Of a DNA stretch of 64,000 bases, positions 31,652 through 40,496 are shown piece after piece; the first letter of the stretch is position 1; each line of letters starts with the position of its first letter. The stretch lies in the NCBI RefSeq assembly GCF_017498485.1, contig NZ_CP071795.1, positions 930,001-994,000 on the forward strand. The letters are read 5' to 3'. Position numbers and translations under genes: made by a program. The stretch comes from Polaribacter batillariae (GTDB lineage Bacteria > Bacteroidota > Bacteroidia > Flavobacteriales > Flavobacteriaceae). The notes under the pieces were generated by a model. It searched no databases. It was not told where the DNA came from and saw only the letters and a list, made by a program, of their open reading frames with translations.

Positions 31652-31686
31652 AGAGGTTTTAGAGTAGATTCTAAAACCTCTTTTTA
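31652..31686 (+). terminator. Rho-independent terminator of the SusCD operon
   Basis: AGAGGTTTTAG (31652-31662) pairs with CTAAAACCTCT (31671-31681) and is followed by T residues to 31685. Confidence 0.8.
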
Positions 31687-31720
31687 TAACTTGCAATAAA
31701 CTTTAAAAAAACTAAAAATA

Positions 31721-32995
31721 ATGAAATATAAAAAAATTGCAATTATTGGATGGATATTTGTAGCGCTCTTATCTGGTTGTGCTAAAGATGCAATCATAGA
31801 AGATATAGAAAATAAATCCAACCAGTCTAATTTGCTTACCCTATCTATTGAATATAAAAATTCAATTTTCGATTGCGAAATATTAAATAATAGCATTATT
31901 TTAAAAAGAGCACTTCCATATGGAGCTAATGAGGTAGCTATTCATTCAATTACTACTTCGCCTGGTGCTATTTCTAATAAAAAGAAAGGAGAAAAACTCC
32001 TCGTAAATAATCAACCCATACCACTAGTAATTACAGCAGAAAATAAAGCATCTAACCAACAATACACCTTAAATTTACGAACCAAAAAATATGCTTCTAT
32101 TGTTCAAGAAAATGGCCTTTTACAAGTAAATGGAAATAAAATTGTAAACAAAAATTCGATACCTATAAGTTTAGCAGGTAATAGTTTTTTCTGGACAAAT
32201 AATAATTGGAACGGATTTCGTTTCTATAACGCTTCTGTTGTTTCTTGGTTAAAATTAGATTGGTCTGCTAAAATTGTAAGAGCTGCTATGGGGGTTGAAG
32301 ATGCAGGAGGGTATTTAGAGGATAAAACCTCAAACAAAGCAAGAGTAAAACGTATCGTTGATGCAGCTATAAAAGAAGGTATTTATGTAATTATCGATTG
32401 GCATTCTCATCATGCAGAAGACAATGTAGATGAGGCAATATTATTTTTTAAAGAAATGGCAGAGTTGTATGGACAATATAACAATATCATTTACGAAATT
32501 TACAATGAACCATTAGATGTTTCTTGGGAAAATACAATAAAACCATATGCAACATCTGTTATAAGCGCTATAAGAGCTATAGATTCAGATAACTTAATTG
32601 TCGTGGGCACACCAGAATGGTCTCAGAGAGTCGATTTAGCAGCAGAAAACCCTATTACAGGTTTTAACAATATTGCTTACACGCTTCATTTTTATTCTGT
32701 AAATCATAAGCAATGGTTAAGAGATAGAGCAAAAAAAGCATTAGATAAAGGTATTGCATTGTTTGTAACAGAATGGGGAGCCCTTGGCTACACCCAAGAA
32801 GACCCAGAAACTGAAAAATGGATGACATGGTGTAAAGAGAATTCAATAAGTCATTGTAATTGGGCAGTAAACAATAAGAAAGAAGAATGGTCAATAATAA
32901 AAGAGGGTGCAAGTGAATCTGGCTCATGGAAAGACAATAATTTAACAGATGCTGGTTGGCTAACAAGATCGATAATTAGAAATTGGAACGATTAG
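31721..32995 (+). CDS. GH5-family endoglycanase, surface lipoprotein with N-terminal module
   Basis: 424 residues. Lipobox 'LLSGC' is followed by A-K-D-A-I-I-E-D, which contains K-D and more acids as in flavobacterial lipoprotein export signals; surface exposure is therefore inferred. Residues of about 35-120 form a small beta domain resembling the DUF5018/cadherin-like N-terminal domains of Bacteroidetes lipoproteins. The GH5 barrel (about 130-420) carries 'YVIIDWHSHHAED', acid/base in 'YEIYNEPLDVSW' and nucleophile in 'LFVTEWGALG'. It closely parallels the GH5 at 13961-14968, which lacks the N-terminal domain. The pair may cut the same chain at the surface and in the periplasm. Confidence 0.9.
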   Translation: MKYKKIAIIGWIFVALLSGCAKDAIIEDIENKSNQSNLLTLSIEYKNSIFDCEILNNSIILKRALPYGANEVAIHSITTSPGAISNKKKGEKLLVNNQPIPLVITAENKASNQQYTLNLRTKKYASIVQENGLLQVNGNKIVNKNSIPISLAGNSFFWTNNNWNGFRFYNASVVSWLKLDWSAKIVRAAMGVEDAGGYLEDKTSNKARVKRIVDAAIKEGIYVIIDWHSHHAEDNVDEAILFFKEMAELYGQYNNIIYEIYNEPLDVSWENTIKPYATSVISAIRAIDSDNLIVVGTPEWSQRVDLAAENPITGFNNIAYTLHFYSVNHKQWLRDRAKKALDKGIALFVTEWGALGYTQEDPETEKWMTWCKENSISHCNWAVNNKKEEWSIIKEGASESGSWKDNNLTDAGWLTRSIIRNWND

Positions 32996-33023
32996 ATGTA
33001 GATCAATACCCCTTAAACCTATG

Positions 33024-33052
33024 AAAACCTTCGTTAAACGGAGGTTTTTTTT
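33024..33052 (+). terminator. Rho-independent terminator after the GH5 gene
   Basis: AAAACCTTCGT and ACGGAGGTTTT form an 11-bp stem (one G-T pair) with a TAA loop, followed by a T run. Confidence 0.8.
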
Positions 33053-33217
33053 GCGTTTGACAATAATGAAACCTTTTTTGATAATTAGAAGATATTGTAA
33101 TTAAAGTATTTAGGTAATTTAACTTTTTTAAAAATTTCTTACTATTAGTCGCTTTTTTCTGATGGTAATAAAACATAAAATAGACTATATTATACTAAAA
33201 ATTATACATACACAAAA

Positions 33218-34969
33218 ATGAGAAACTTCTTATTAACAGCTTTCATATGCATTTTAACGGCAAATGGTTTTGCCCAAAAAAATAGTAAAGGAGAAAACTT
33301 AATTCTTGAAAATAAATTAAAATTTGTTGGAACTAATAAAAAATTTGCCAAAGTAACTTTTTTAGAAAACAAAGATGCATCCACTCCAATATTAGAGTTC
33401 GAAACCTTAATACAACCTAAATTTATTTACAACTGTGCCACAGCTTTTCCTATAAAAGAAGAAAATTATAAACCAGGGAGAGTTTTTTTAGTGTCTTTTG
33501 AAGCTAAAACAGTAAAATCAAGTTTAGAAACCGGTGAAGCCAAAGTAAATATTTTATTTAGGCAAACCAGCTCCTATAAAGATAATTTAGTGGCTACGCA
33601 AAGTATATCATCTAACTGGCAAAAATATTACATTCCTTTCGAATCTAATGTAGCATTAACAAAAGAAGAGTTTAAACTTGTGTTTCATTATGGTTTTAAA
33701 CCCCAATCTTTTCAAGTTAAAGATTTAAAATTTAAAGTATTTCCAGAAGGAACCCATATTAAAGATTTACCAAAAACCAAAATTACTTACCAAGGCATGG
33801 AGGCAGATGCCAATTGGCGTAAGTATGCAATCTATCGAATTGAAAAAAACAGAAAATCAGATTTTCAAGTTCAATTAACTAAAAACGGAAAACCATTTAC
33901 AGATAAAACAATAAATATCGAGCTTGTAAAACACGATTTTCCTTTTGGTGCAGCTGTAGATGCAAAAAAAATTGTCGAAAACCCTAAATATTACAACAAC
34001 TTCAAAAAAGCATTCAATCATGTTGTTTTAGCTAATGATTTAAAGATTAAAGCATGGAGGTGGAAAGAAAAAAGACCCACAACTCTAAAAGCACTTGAGA
34101 TACTAAACAACGACCATTACAAAGTAAAAGGGCATGTGTTAATTTGGCCCGGATTTAATTATTTAACCCCTATTTTTAAAGAGAAAAAAGACGACCCTAA
34201 AGCCATTGTAAAACTTATAGACGACCATATAAATACAATGTTAAAGGTTACCAAAGGTAAAGTTGCACTTTGGGATGTAGTTAACGAAGCCTATACCAAT
34301 CAAGATTTACAAAAAATTACAGGATCAGAAGAAATATTGTATAACGGATTTAGAAAATTAAAAGAACAACAACCTAATGTTCTGGCATTTACAAACGAAT
34401 ATGGTATTATTAGCAAAGGTGGTTTAGATGCTAAAAAACAACAATGGTATTACAATTTTGTAAAAAGAATCGACGAAAACACCAATGGTTTAATCGATGG
34501 AATTGGCATTCAATGCCATATTGGTTCAGATTTAACACCTCCAGAAAAAGTAGTTCGACTTTTAAACTATTACGCAAGTCTTGGTAAAAAAATTAGCATT
34601 TCAGAATTTACAATGGACATACAAGATCCAGAAATTAGAGAACAGTACACTAAAGATTTTATGATCGCAGCGTTTAGTCATCCTAGTGTTAGCGAATTTT
34701 TGTTCTGGGGATTTGTAGAAGACGAACGCAAAAAAGTAGATATTTATAAAAAAGATGGGGCTGTAGGAACTATGGGAAAAGCCTATTTCTCTCTAGTAAA
34801 TGGCGCTTGGAAAACTCAAGTAACAGACAAAACAAACAAAGAAGGCATTATTAAAAACAGAGGTTTCTATGGCGAATATCAATACACTTTTATAGAAGAT
34901 AACAAACTCGTAAAAGGAACCTTTTCTGTAAAACCAAATCAGTCTAATTTTATTAAAATTAAATTGTAA
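33218..34969 (+). CDS. GH10-family endo-xylanase-like enzyme with N-terminal beta module
   Basis: 583 residues. A normal signal peptide (cut near 'ANGFAQK') and no lipobox suggest a soluble periplasmic enzyme. Residues of about 25-185 form a beta-sandwich (CBM4/9-like) module, ~190-240 a short beta linker, and ~245-520 the GH10 barrel: 'GAAVDAKKIVENPKYY', 'KGHVLIWPG', acid/base E in 'LWDVVNEAYT', nucleophile E in 'SISEFTMDI', 'LFWGFVED'. A short beta domain closes the protein. Its stop overlaps the next sulfatase start by one base (TAATG), showing tight coupling. Xylan-type substrate is inferred from the family. Confidence 0.9.
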   Translation: MRNFLLTAFICILTANGFAQKNSKGENLILENKLKFVGTNKKFAKVTFLENKDASTPILEFETLIQPKFIYNCATAFPIKEENYKPGRVFLVSFEAKTVKSSLETGEAKVNILFRQTSSYKDNLVATQSISSNWQKYYIPFESNVALTKEEFKLVFHYGFKPQSFQVKDLKFKVFPEGTHIKDLPKTKITYQGMEADANWRKYAIYRIEKNRKSDFQVQLTKNGKPFTDKTINIELVKHDFPFGAAVDAKKIVENPKYYNNFKKAFNHVVLANDLKIKAWRWKEKRPTTLKALEILNNDHYKVKGHVLIWPGFNYLTPIFKEKKDDPKAIVKLIDDHINTMLKVTKGKVALWDVVNEAYTNQDLQKITGSEEILYNGFRKLKEQQPNVLAFTNEYGIISKGGLDAKKQQWYYNFVKRIDENTNGLIDGIGIQCHIGSDLTPPEKVVRLLNYYASLGKKISISEFTMDIQDPEIREQYTKDFMIAAFSHPSVSEFLFWGFVEDERKKVDIYKKDGAVGTMGKAYFSLVNGAWKTQVTDKTNKEGIIKNRGFYGEYQYTFIEDNKLVKGTFSVKPNQSNFIKIKL

Positions 34970-36639
34970 TGAAATACCATTTGTTTACAATTGCCCTTCT
35001 ATTTCTTTTCTCGTGCAAACCCAAAGATACCAATAAAACAGTAGTAACACCCAAACAACCAAATGTTTTATGGATTGTTACTGAAGACATTAGCCCAACC
35101 TTATCTTTTTACGGAGATAAAACTGCGAAAACACCAAATTTAGATCGTTTGGCAAATGAAAGCCTAATTTACGACAATGCTTTTACAACTGTAGGGGTTT
35201 GTGCTCCAAGTAGATCTTCTATCATTACAGGAATGCACCCAACAAGTATTGGAACCATTCACATGAGAACTTCACACGATGTTTTTTCGTGGGGAAAAAG
35301 AGATTATAGCGCCAAAATAGATATAAAAGACATCGCAGGAAATCCTATTAGAAAATATGCAGCAGTAATTCCAGAATATGTAAAATGCTACACAGAATAT
35401 CTAAGAGCTGCAGGATATTTTACTACAAATAACTCTAAAACAGATTATCAATTTGCAGCTCCAGTAACAGCTTGGGATCAAAATAGTGCAAAAGCACATT
35501 GGCGAAACACACCCAAAGGAAAACCTTTCTTTTCTATTTTTAATATTGATGTTTCTCACGAAAGTTATTTATGGCGTAATAAAAACCTACCATTAACTGT
35601 AAACCCAGATAGTGTTCCTGTACCCCCTTATTTACCAGACAATAAAGAAACTAGAAATACCATAGCAAGACATTATAGCAATGTAGAGTTGATGGATAAA
35701 CGTGTTGGAGAAATCATCAAAGAATTAAAAGAAGACAGTTTATATAACAATACCATTATCTTTTTTTACAGCGACCATGGAGGTCCGTTACCAAGAGGAA
35801 AACGTGCCATTTTAGATTCTGGATTAAAAGTACCTTTTATGGTAAAGAATATAAACGGAGAAAAAGGGAGAACAGATAGACTTATTTCTTTTGTAGATTT
35901 AGCACCAACAATGTTAAGTTTAGCAGGCGTTAAACCAAAAGATTATATGGAAGGTTACGCATTCATGGGAAAATACGATACCACAAAAAGAGAGTATGTA
36001 TTTGGTAGTTCAGATCGGTTTGATGAATTTACAGATCGTATTCGCTCTGTTAGAAACAAAAAATACTTGTACTTAAGAAACTCATTCCCAGAATTGCCAA
36101 AATATAAAGATGTAGCCTATAGAAAAAACATTCCTATGATGCCTACTTTCTTAAAATTAAGAGATGAAAATAAACTAAACGACGTTCAAAAAATTTGGTT
36201 TGGCACTAAAACCAAAGAAGAATTATACGATTGTAAAAACGACCCATTTAATTTAACGAATCTTGCTGATAAACCAGCCTATGCCCAAATTTTAGAACAA
36301 ATGAGAACAGCATTAGATACTTTTCAAAAAGACAAAATAGATTATGGTAAAATACCTGAAGCTACATTAATCAATCAAATGTGGCCCAATTTTAAGCAAC
36401 CCATTACAGAAAATGTAACGTTAACCATTAATAAAGATATAGTAACATTATCTTCAGCCACAAAAGGAGCTTCAATTGCCTATATCATTTCAAATAATCG
36501 TGACGAAAAACTAGATTTTAATAGTGGTTGGCAACTTTATTCCGAACCAATTACTGTAAAAAAGGGACAAACAATATACACCATCGCACAACGTATTGGT
36601 TTTAAAGAGAGCCAAATTTTAAAAGAAACAATAGAATAA
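34969..36639 (+). CDS. S1-family sulfatase lipoprotein (CAPSR)
   Basis: 556 residues. Lipobox 'FLFSC'. First metal ligands in 'IVTEDISPTLSFYGD' (the second acidic ligand is E-D rather than the more common D-D), formylglycine precursor Cys78 in CAPSR followed by 'SSIITGMHPTSIGTIHMR', and 'FYSDHGGPLPRGK' as second metal site. The C-terminal extension after about residue 480 is beta-rich ('TLTINKDIVTLSSATKGASI') and resembles the chitobiase-like C-terminal domain found on related heparan-sulfatase-type annotations. Coupled to the GH10 before it. Confidence 0.92.
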   Translation: MKYHLFTIALLFLFSCKPKDTNKTVVTPKQPNVLWIVTEDISPTLSFYGDKTAKTPNLDRLANESLIYDNAFTTVGVCAPSRSSIITGMHPTSIGTIHMRTSHDVFSWGKRDYSAKIDIKDIAGNPIRKYAAVIPEYVKCYTEYLRAAGYFTTNNSKTDYQFAAPVTAWDQNSAKAHWRNTPKGKPFFSIFNIDVSHESYLWRNKNLPLTVNPDSVPVPPYLPDNKETRNTIARHYSNVELMDKRVGEIIKELKEDSLYNNTIIFFYSDHGGPLPRGKRAILDSGLKVPFMVKNINGEKGRTDRLISFVDLAPTMLSLAGVKPKDYMEGYAFMGKYDTTKREYVFGSSDRFDEFTDRIRSVRNKKYLYLRNSFPELPKYKDVAYRKNIPMMPTFLKLRDENKLNDVQKIWFGTKTKEELYDCKNDPFNLTNLADKPAYAQILEQMRTALDTFQKDKIDYGKIPEATLINQMWPNFKQPITENVTLTINKDIVTLSSATKGASIAYIISNNRDEKLDFNSGWQLYSEPITVKKGQTIYTIAQRIGFKESQILKETIE

Positions 36640-36644
36640 AAATA

Positions 36645-38114
36645 ATGAATTTTTTAAAGTTTTGCATTCTAATAATCTTTTTTGGTGGATTTTTTTCTTG
36701 TAAAACCAACCCAAAAAACACAGCTCAAAAACCCAATGTACTGTTATTGTATATGGATGATTTGCGCCCAGAAATAGCCAGTTATGGAGCTTCACAAATA
36801 AAATCTCCAAACATAGATGCTTTGGCAAAAAAAGGAATTCAGTTTACAAATGCCTATTGTAATGTTCCTGTTTGTGGTGCCTCTAGAGCAAGCATGCTTA
36901 CAGGAATGCTACCAACTAAAAATAGGTTTTTAAACTACAATACCTTTGTAGAAAAAGAAACGCCCAATGCAATTACATTGCCTCAACTCTTCAAAGAAAA
37001 TGGATATACAACCATTTCTAACGGAAAAATATACCATCATTTAGACGATCGAGAAAACGATTGGAACGAAGTTTGGAGACCTTATGCTTTTGATAAAAAC
37101 AACAAAGGTTTAGCACCAACAGATTATTGGCAATCACTTTGGAAAGATTATCAAAATAAAGAAAATATAGCCGAATACAAAGCCACAAATACAGGCCCTG
37201 CTTATGAGAGTACACAAGTAAACGATTCTATTTATATTGATGGATTACTAACCGAAAAAGTAATTAGAGACATAAAAAAACTAAAAAAAACGAACAAACC
37301 GTTCTTTTTAACAGCGGGTTTTATCAGTCCGCATTTACCATTTAATGCCCCAAAAAAGTATTGGAATTTGTATGATAGAAAATCCATAAAACAACCACAG
37401 AACTATAATTTTATCCCTAAAAACGCCCCAAAAATGTCTATTAGCAATTGGCCAGAAATGAGAGCCTATTCTAATATCCCTAAAACAGGACAAGTTTCCG
37501 ATAGCATCGCAATTGATTTAATTCATGGTTATTATGCCACAGTTAGTTACACAGATGCTTTAATCGGAAAAATTTTAACTGAATTAAAAACACAAAATTT
37601 AGATAAAAATACCATTGTTATCTTAGTTTCAGATCATGGTTACAACTTGCAAGAACACACACAATGGGCAAAATTTACGAATTACAATACCTCTACTCAA
37701 GTACCTTTAATTATTTACAATCCATTATCAAAAAAAAGCGGAAAAACAAATGCCCTAGTAGAATTGGTTGACCTCTACCCTACTTTAGCACATCTTTGCA
37801 ATTTAAACATTCCAAAAAATCAGTTAGATGGAAAAAGTTTGGTTGCTAATTTAGCAGATCTTTCCAAAGCAGGAAAAGAAACGGTTTTTATAAAGAAAGG
37901 GAATGGTTTTACAGTTAAATCTTTAAATTTTAGCTATACAGAATTTATCAATCCCAAAGACAATTCAACCATAACAGCAATGTTATACGACCACAGCGTT
38001 AATAAATCTGAAAATGAGAATGTGGTAAATTATCCAGAATATCAAAAAACTACACAAAAATTAAAATTTATTTTACACACAAAATATCTTTCAAATATCA
38101 AAGAAAAAAAATAA
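36645..38114 (+). CDS. S1-family sulfatase lipoprotein, iduronate-2-sulfatase-like (CGASR)
   Basis: 489 residues, starting 5 bases after the previous sulfatase. Lipobox-like 'GGFFSC'. 'LYMDDLRPEIASYGAS' supplies metal ligands, Cys77 in CGASR is the formylglycine precursor, and 'LVSDHGYNLQEHTQW' is the second metal region. It pairs with the CGASR sulfatase at 16840-18420 (shared 'HLPF.APKKYW.LYDR' block), so the two are probable paralogues with related substrates. Last gene of this operon. Confidence 0.92.
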   Translation: MNFLKFCILIIFFGGFFSCKTNPKNTAQKPNVLLLYMDDLRPEIASYGASQIKSPNIDALAKKGIQFTNAYCNVPVCGASRASMLTGMLPTKNRFLNYNTFVEKETPNAITLPQLFKENGYTTISNGKIYHHLDDRENDWNEVWRPYAFDKNNKGLAPTDYWQSLWKDYQNKENIAEYKATNTGPAYESTQVNDSIYIDGLLTEKVIRDIKKLKKTNKPFFLTAGFISPHLPFNAPKKYWNLYDRKSIKQPQNYNFIPKNAPKMSISNWPEMRAYSNIPKTGQVSDSIAIDLIHGYYATVSYTDALIGKILTELKTQNLDKNTIVILVSDHGYNLQEHTQWAKFTNYNTSTQVPLIIYNPLSKKSGKTNALVELVDLYPTLAHLCNLNIPKNQLDGKSLVANLADLSKAGKETVFIKKGNGFTVKSLNFSYTEFINPKDNSTITAMLYDHSVNKSENENVVNYPEYQKTTQKLKFILHTKYLSNIKEKK

Positions 38115-38149
38115 ATATTTTTTTTATTTCTCAATATAGCTAGTACTTT

Positions 38150-38157
38150 TTTTGCAT
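38150..38157 (-). promoter_or_regulatory. Inverted copy of ATGCAAAA upstream of the AraC-type gene
   Basis: TTTTGCAT here is the reverse complement of ATGCAAAA, which is repeated before the fucose operon (39074-39081 and 39088-39095). A shared operator for the regulator encoded between them is inferred. Confidence 0.3.
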
Positions 38158-38200
38158 TTTTAATTGCTAATTGTTTTTTTATCATTAATTTTATAAATCG

Positions 38201-39061
38201 ATGAAATTACATTTATTAGATAGAAGCAATACTACTGCAACAATTTCAGTAAAATTAAATAGTTATCCGAACTTTTTAAAAATTTGGCATTATCACCCTG
38301 AGTTAGAGTTGGTCACAATTTTAAAAAGTAAAGGAACACGTTTTATAGGAGATAGCATTCAAAAATTTCAACCTAGAGACGTGGTTTTAATAGGTAAAAA
38401 CTTACCACACATGTGGTTAAACGATGCCAATTATTTCAAAGAAAACAGTACTCTTAAAGCAGAAGCCATTTCAGTTCACTTTAAAGAAGATTTTTTAGGC
38501 ACCGAATTTTTAGATTTGCCCGAAATGAAATCAGTCTCTAAGCTATTTAAAAAAGCAGCTCAAGGCATACATTTTAAAAGTGTTTCTAAAAAATTAAGAC
38601 AAGATATAGAAGATTTAGTAACTTCTTCTGTCTTTTACAAAACCCACCTGTTTTTAGATATTTTATATCGGCTTTCTATCCATAAAAACTATAAGCTACT
38701 GTCTAGTCGTGGTTACACAATTTCATTACAAAAAAAAGATGCTGCATTATCAAGCCAAGTAGTAGCCTACATATTTAAGAATTTTAATCAAGAAATTAGT
38801 TTAAGTAGCGTTGCAAAAATTGCACAAATGAATACAAGTGCTTTTAGCAGATCGTTTAAGCGTGTGCATCGCAAAACATTTTCGAAATATGTAAACGAAA
38901 TAAGAATTGGTTATGCCTGCAAACTACTTCAAGAAAATCAATTAAATATTGCGACCATCGCTTACGAATCTGGTTTTAATAACCTATCTAATTTCAATAG
39001 GCAATTTAAAAATATAAAACATGTTTCCCCTTCAACCTATCTAAAAAAACACATCAACTAG
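38201..39061 (+). CDS. AraC-family transcriptional regulator
   Basis: 286 residues. Residues of about 1-150 look like a cupin/AraC N-terminal ligand-binding domain ('WHYHPELELVTILKSKGTRF', given here by 'HYHPELELV' and 'FIGDSIQKF'). Residues of about 190-286 contain the double helix-turn-helix ('SLSSVAKIAQMNTSAFSRSF', 'IATIAYESGFNNLSNFNRQF'). It stands alone between the sulfatases and the fucose operon, 114 bases before the latter, and is the obvious candidate to control fucose use. The ligand could be fucose or a pathway intermediate; this is inferred from position only. Confidence 0.9.
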   Translation: MKLHLLDRSNTTATISVKLNSYPNFLKIWHYHPELELVTILKSKGTRFIGDSIQKFQPRDVVLIGKNLPHMWLNDANYFKENSTLKAEAISVHFKEDFLGTEFLDLPEMKSVSKLFKKAAQGIHFKSVSKKLRQDIEDLVTSSVFYKTHLFLDILYRLSIHKNYKLLSSRGYTISLQKKDAALSSQVVAYIFKNFNQEISLSSVAKIAQMNTSAFSRSFKRVHRKTFSKYVNEIRIGYACKLLQENQLNIATIAYESGFNNLSNFNRQFKNIKHVSPSTYLKKHIN

Positions 39062-39073
39062 ATGTATAATAAT

Positions 39074-39095
39074 ATGCAAAACATTAAATGCAAAA
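39074..39095. promoter_or_regulatory. Direct repeat ATGCAAAA upstream of fucose operon, candidate operator
   Basis: ATGCAAAA occurs at 39074-39081 and 39088-39095, 14 bases start to start, about 50 bases upstream of the -7 box of the fucose operon. Directly repeated half-sites at such places suit AraC-type activators. Confidence 0.35.
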
Positions 39096-39146
39096 TTAGT
39101 ATTAGTCTATGTTGAATATGTAGTGGACTTTACACTTCTACTAAAT

Positions 39147-39154
39147 TACATTTG
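39147..39154 (+). promoter_or_regulatory. -7 element of the fucose operon promoter
   Basis: TACATTTG matches TAnnTTTG exactly, 21 bases before the start codon of the fuconate dehydratase gene. No good -33 box is placed correctly, which would suit activator-dependent transcription. Confidence 0.45.
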
Positions 39155-39175
39155 TGAAGTAATAAATTATTTATA

Positions 39176-40495
39176 ATGAAACAATCGATTACCATAACAA
39201 ATGTCGTCACAAAAGATGTGCGCTTTCCAACTAGCGACTCGTTAGATGGTTCTGATGCAATGAATCTAGACCCAGATTATTCTGCAGCTTACGTTATCTT
39301 AAAAACCAATCATCCAGAATTAGAAGGCCATGGATTAACTTTTACAATTGGTCGTGGAAATGAACTGTGCGTTGCTGCCATTGAGGCATTGTCTCATTTA
39401 GTAGTCGGAAAAACGTTAGAATCGTTTACTAAAAATATGGGCGATTTTTGGAAAATGATAACAGGCGATAGCCAATTACGTTGGTTAGGACCAGAAAAAG
39501 GTGTAATTCATTTAGCTACTGGAGCCGTCGTAAATGCTGTTTGGGATTTATATGCAAAAGCAGAAAAAAAACCACTTTGGAAATTAATTGCAGACATGGC
39601 GCCAGAAGAATTCGTAAAATGTATAGACTTTACTTACATTACAGACGCTATTACCCCTAACGAAGCCTTAGAAATTCTTAAAAATAACGAAGCCACAAAA
39701 CAAAATCGAATTGATAATTTGTTAGAAAAAGGATACCCTGCTTACACCACTTCTGCAGGCTGGTTAGGTTATAGCGACACTAAAATGCGACGACTTTGCC
39801 AAGAAGCAAAAGCAGAAGGTTTTAAACACATGAAAATAAAAGTGGGGTCTAATTTACAAGACGATATGCGTCGTGCACAAATTATTCGTGAAGAAATTGG
39901 AGACGATTTACAATTAATGATGGATGCCAACCAAAAATGGGATGTAGATGAAGCCATAGAAAATATGGCTTCGCTTAAAAAATTTAACCCATATTGGATT
40001 GAAGAACCTACAAGTCCAGATGACATTTTAGGGCATGCAAAAATCGCAAAAGCAGTTGCTCCCATTAAAGTTGCCACAGGCGAACATTGCCAGAATCGAG
40101 TAATATTTAAACAATTAATTATGGCAAATGCTTTGCAAATTTGTCAAATTGATAGTTGTAGAGTTGGTGGAGTAAACGAAATTTTAGCCATATTATTAAT
40201 GGCAGCAAAATATAAAGTACCCGTTTGCCCACATGCAGGTGGCGTTGGCTTGTGTGAGTATGTACAGCACCTATCTATGATCGATTATATTTGTGTAAGT
40301 GCCACCACCGAAAATAGAATTATAGAATACGTAGATCATTTACACGAGCATTTTTTCGAGCCTGTAGTTATTAAAAATGGCGCTTACATGCCACCAAAAC
40401 AACCAGGATATAGCATTACAATGAAACCAGAATCTTTAGAAACCTTCAGTTTTCCAAACGGAGCTGTATGGGTTAAAAAACTTCAATTACAATAA
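39176..40495 (+). CDS. L-fuconate dehydratase (enolase superfamily)
   Basis: 439 residues, the usual length. It removes water from L-fuconate to give 2-keto-3-deoxy-L-fuconate in the cytoplasm. Diagnostic features are the catalytic base motif 'HMKIKVGSN' (KxK), metal ligands in 'LMMDANQKWD', 'WIEEPTSPDD' and 'ATGEHCQNR', and the catalytic His region 'VCPHAGGVGLCEYVQH'. The strong match to the whole active-site pattern of the Xanthomonas-type enzyme makes the assignment firm. First gene of the fucose operon; the next gene starts one base after its stop. Confidence 0.95.
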   Translation: MKQSITITNVVTKDVRFPTSDSLDGSDAMNLDPDYSAAYVILKTNHPELEGHGLTFTIGRGNELCVAAIEALSHLVVGKTLESFTKNMGDFWKMITGDSQLRWLGPEKGVIHLATGAVVNAVWDLYAKAEKKPLWKLIADMAPEEFVKCIDFTYITDAITPNEALEILKNNEATKQNRIDNLLEKGYPAYTTSAGWLGYSDTKMRRLCQEAKAEGFKHMKIKVGSNLQDDMRRAQIIREEIGDDLQLMMDANQKWDVDEAIENMASLKKFNPYWIEEPTSPDDILGHAKIAKAVAPIKVATGEHCQNRVIFKQLIMANALQICQIDSCRVGGVNEILAILLMAAKYKVPVCPHAGGVGLCEYVQHLSMIDYICVSATTENRIIEYVDHLHEHFFEPVVIKNGAYMPPKQPGYSITMKPESLETFSFPNGAVWVKKLQLQ

Positions 40496-40496
40496 T

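Noticed and set aside
39121-39141. Imperfect AGTG/CACT symmetry before the fucose operon
   Set aside because: The match is only four bases per arm in AT-rich sequence; the ATGCAAAA repeats are a better operator candidate.
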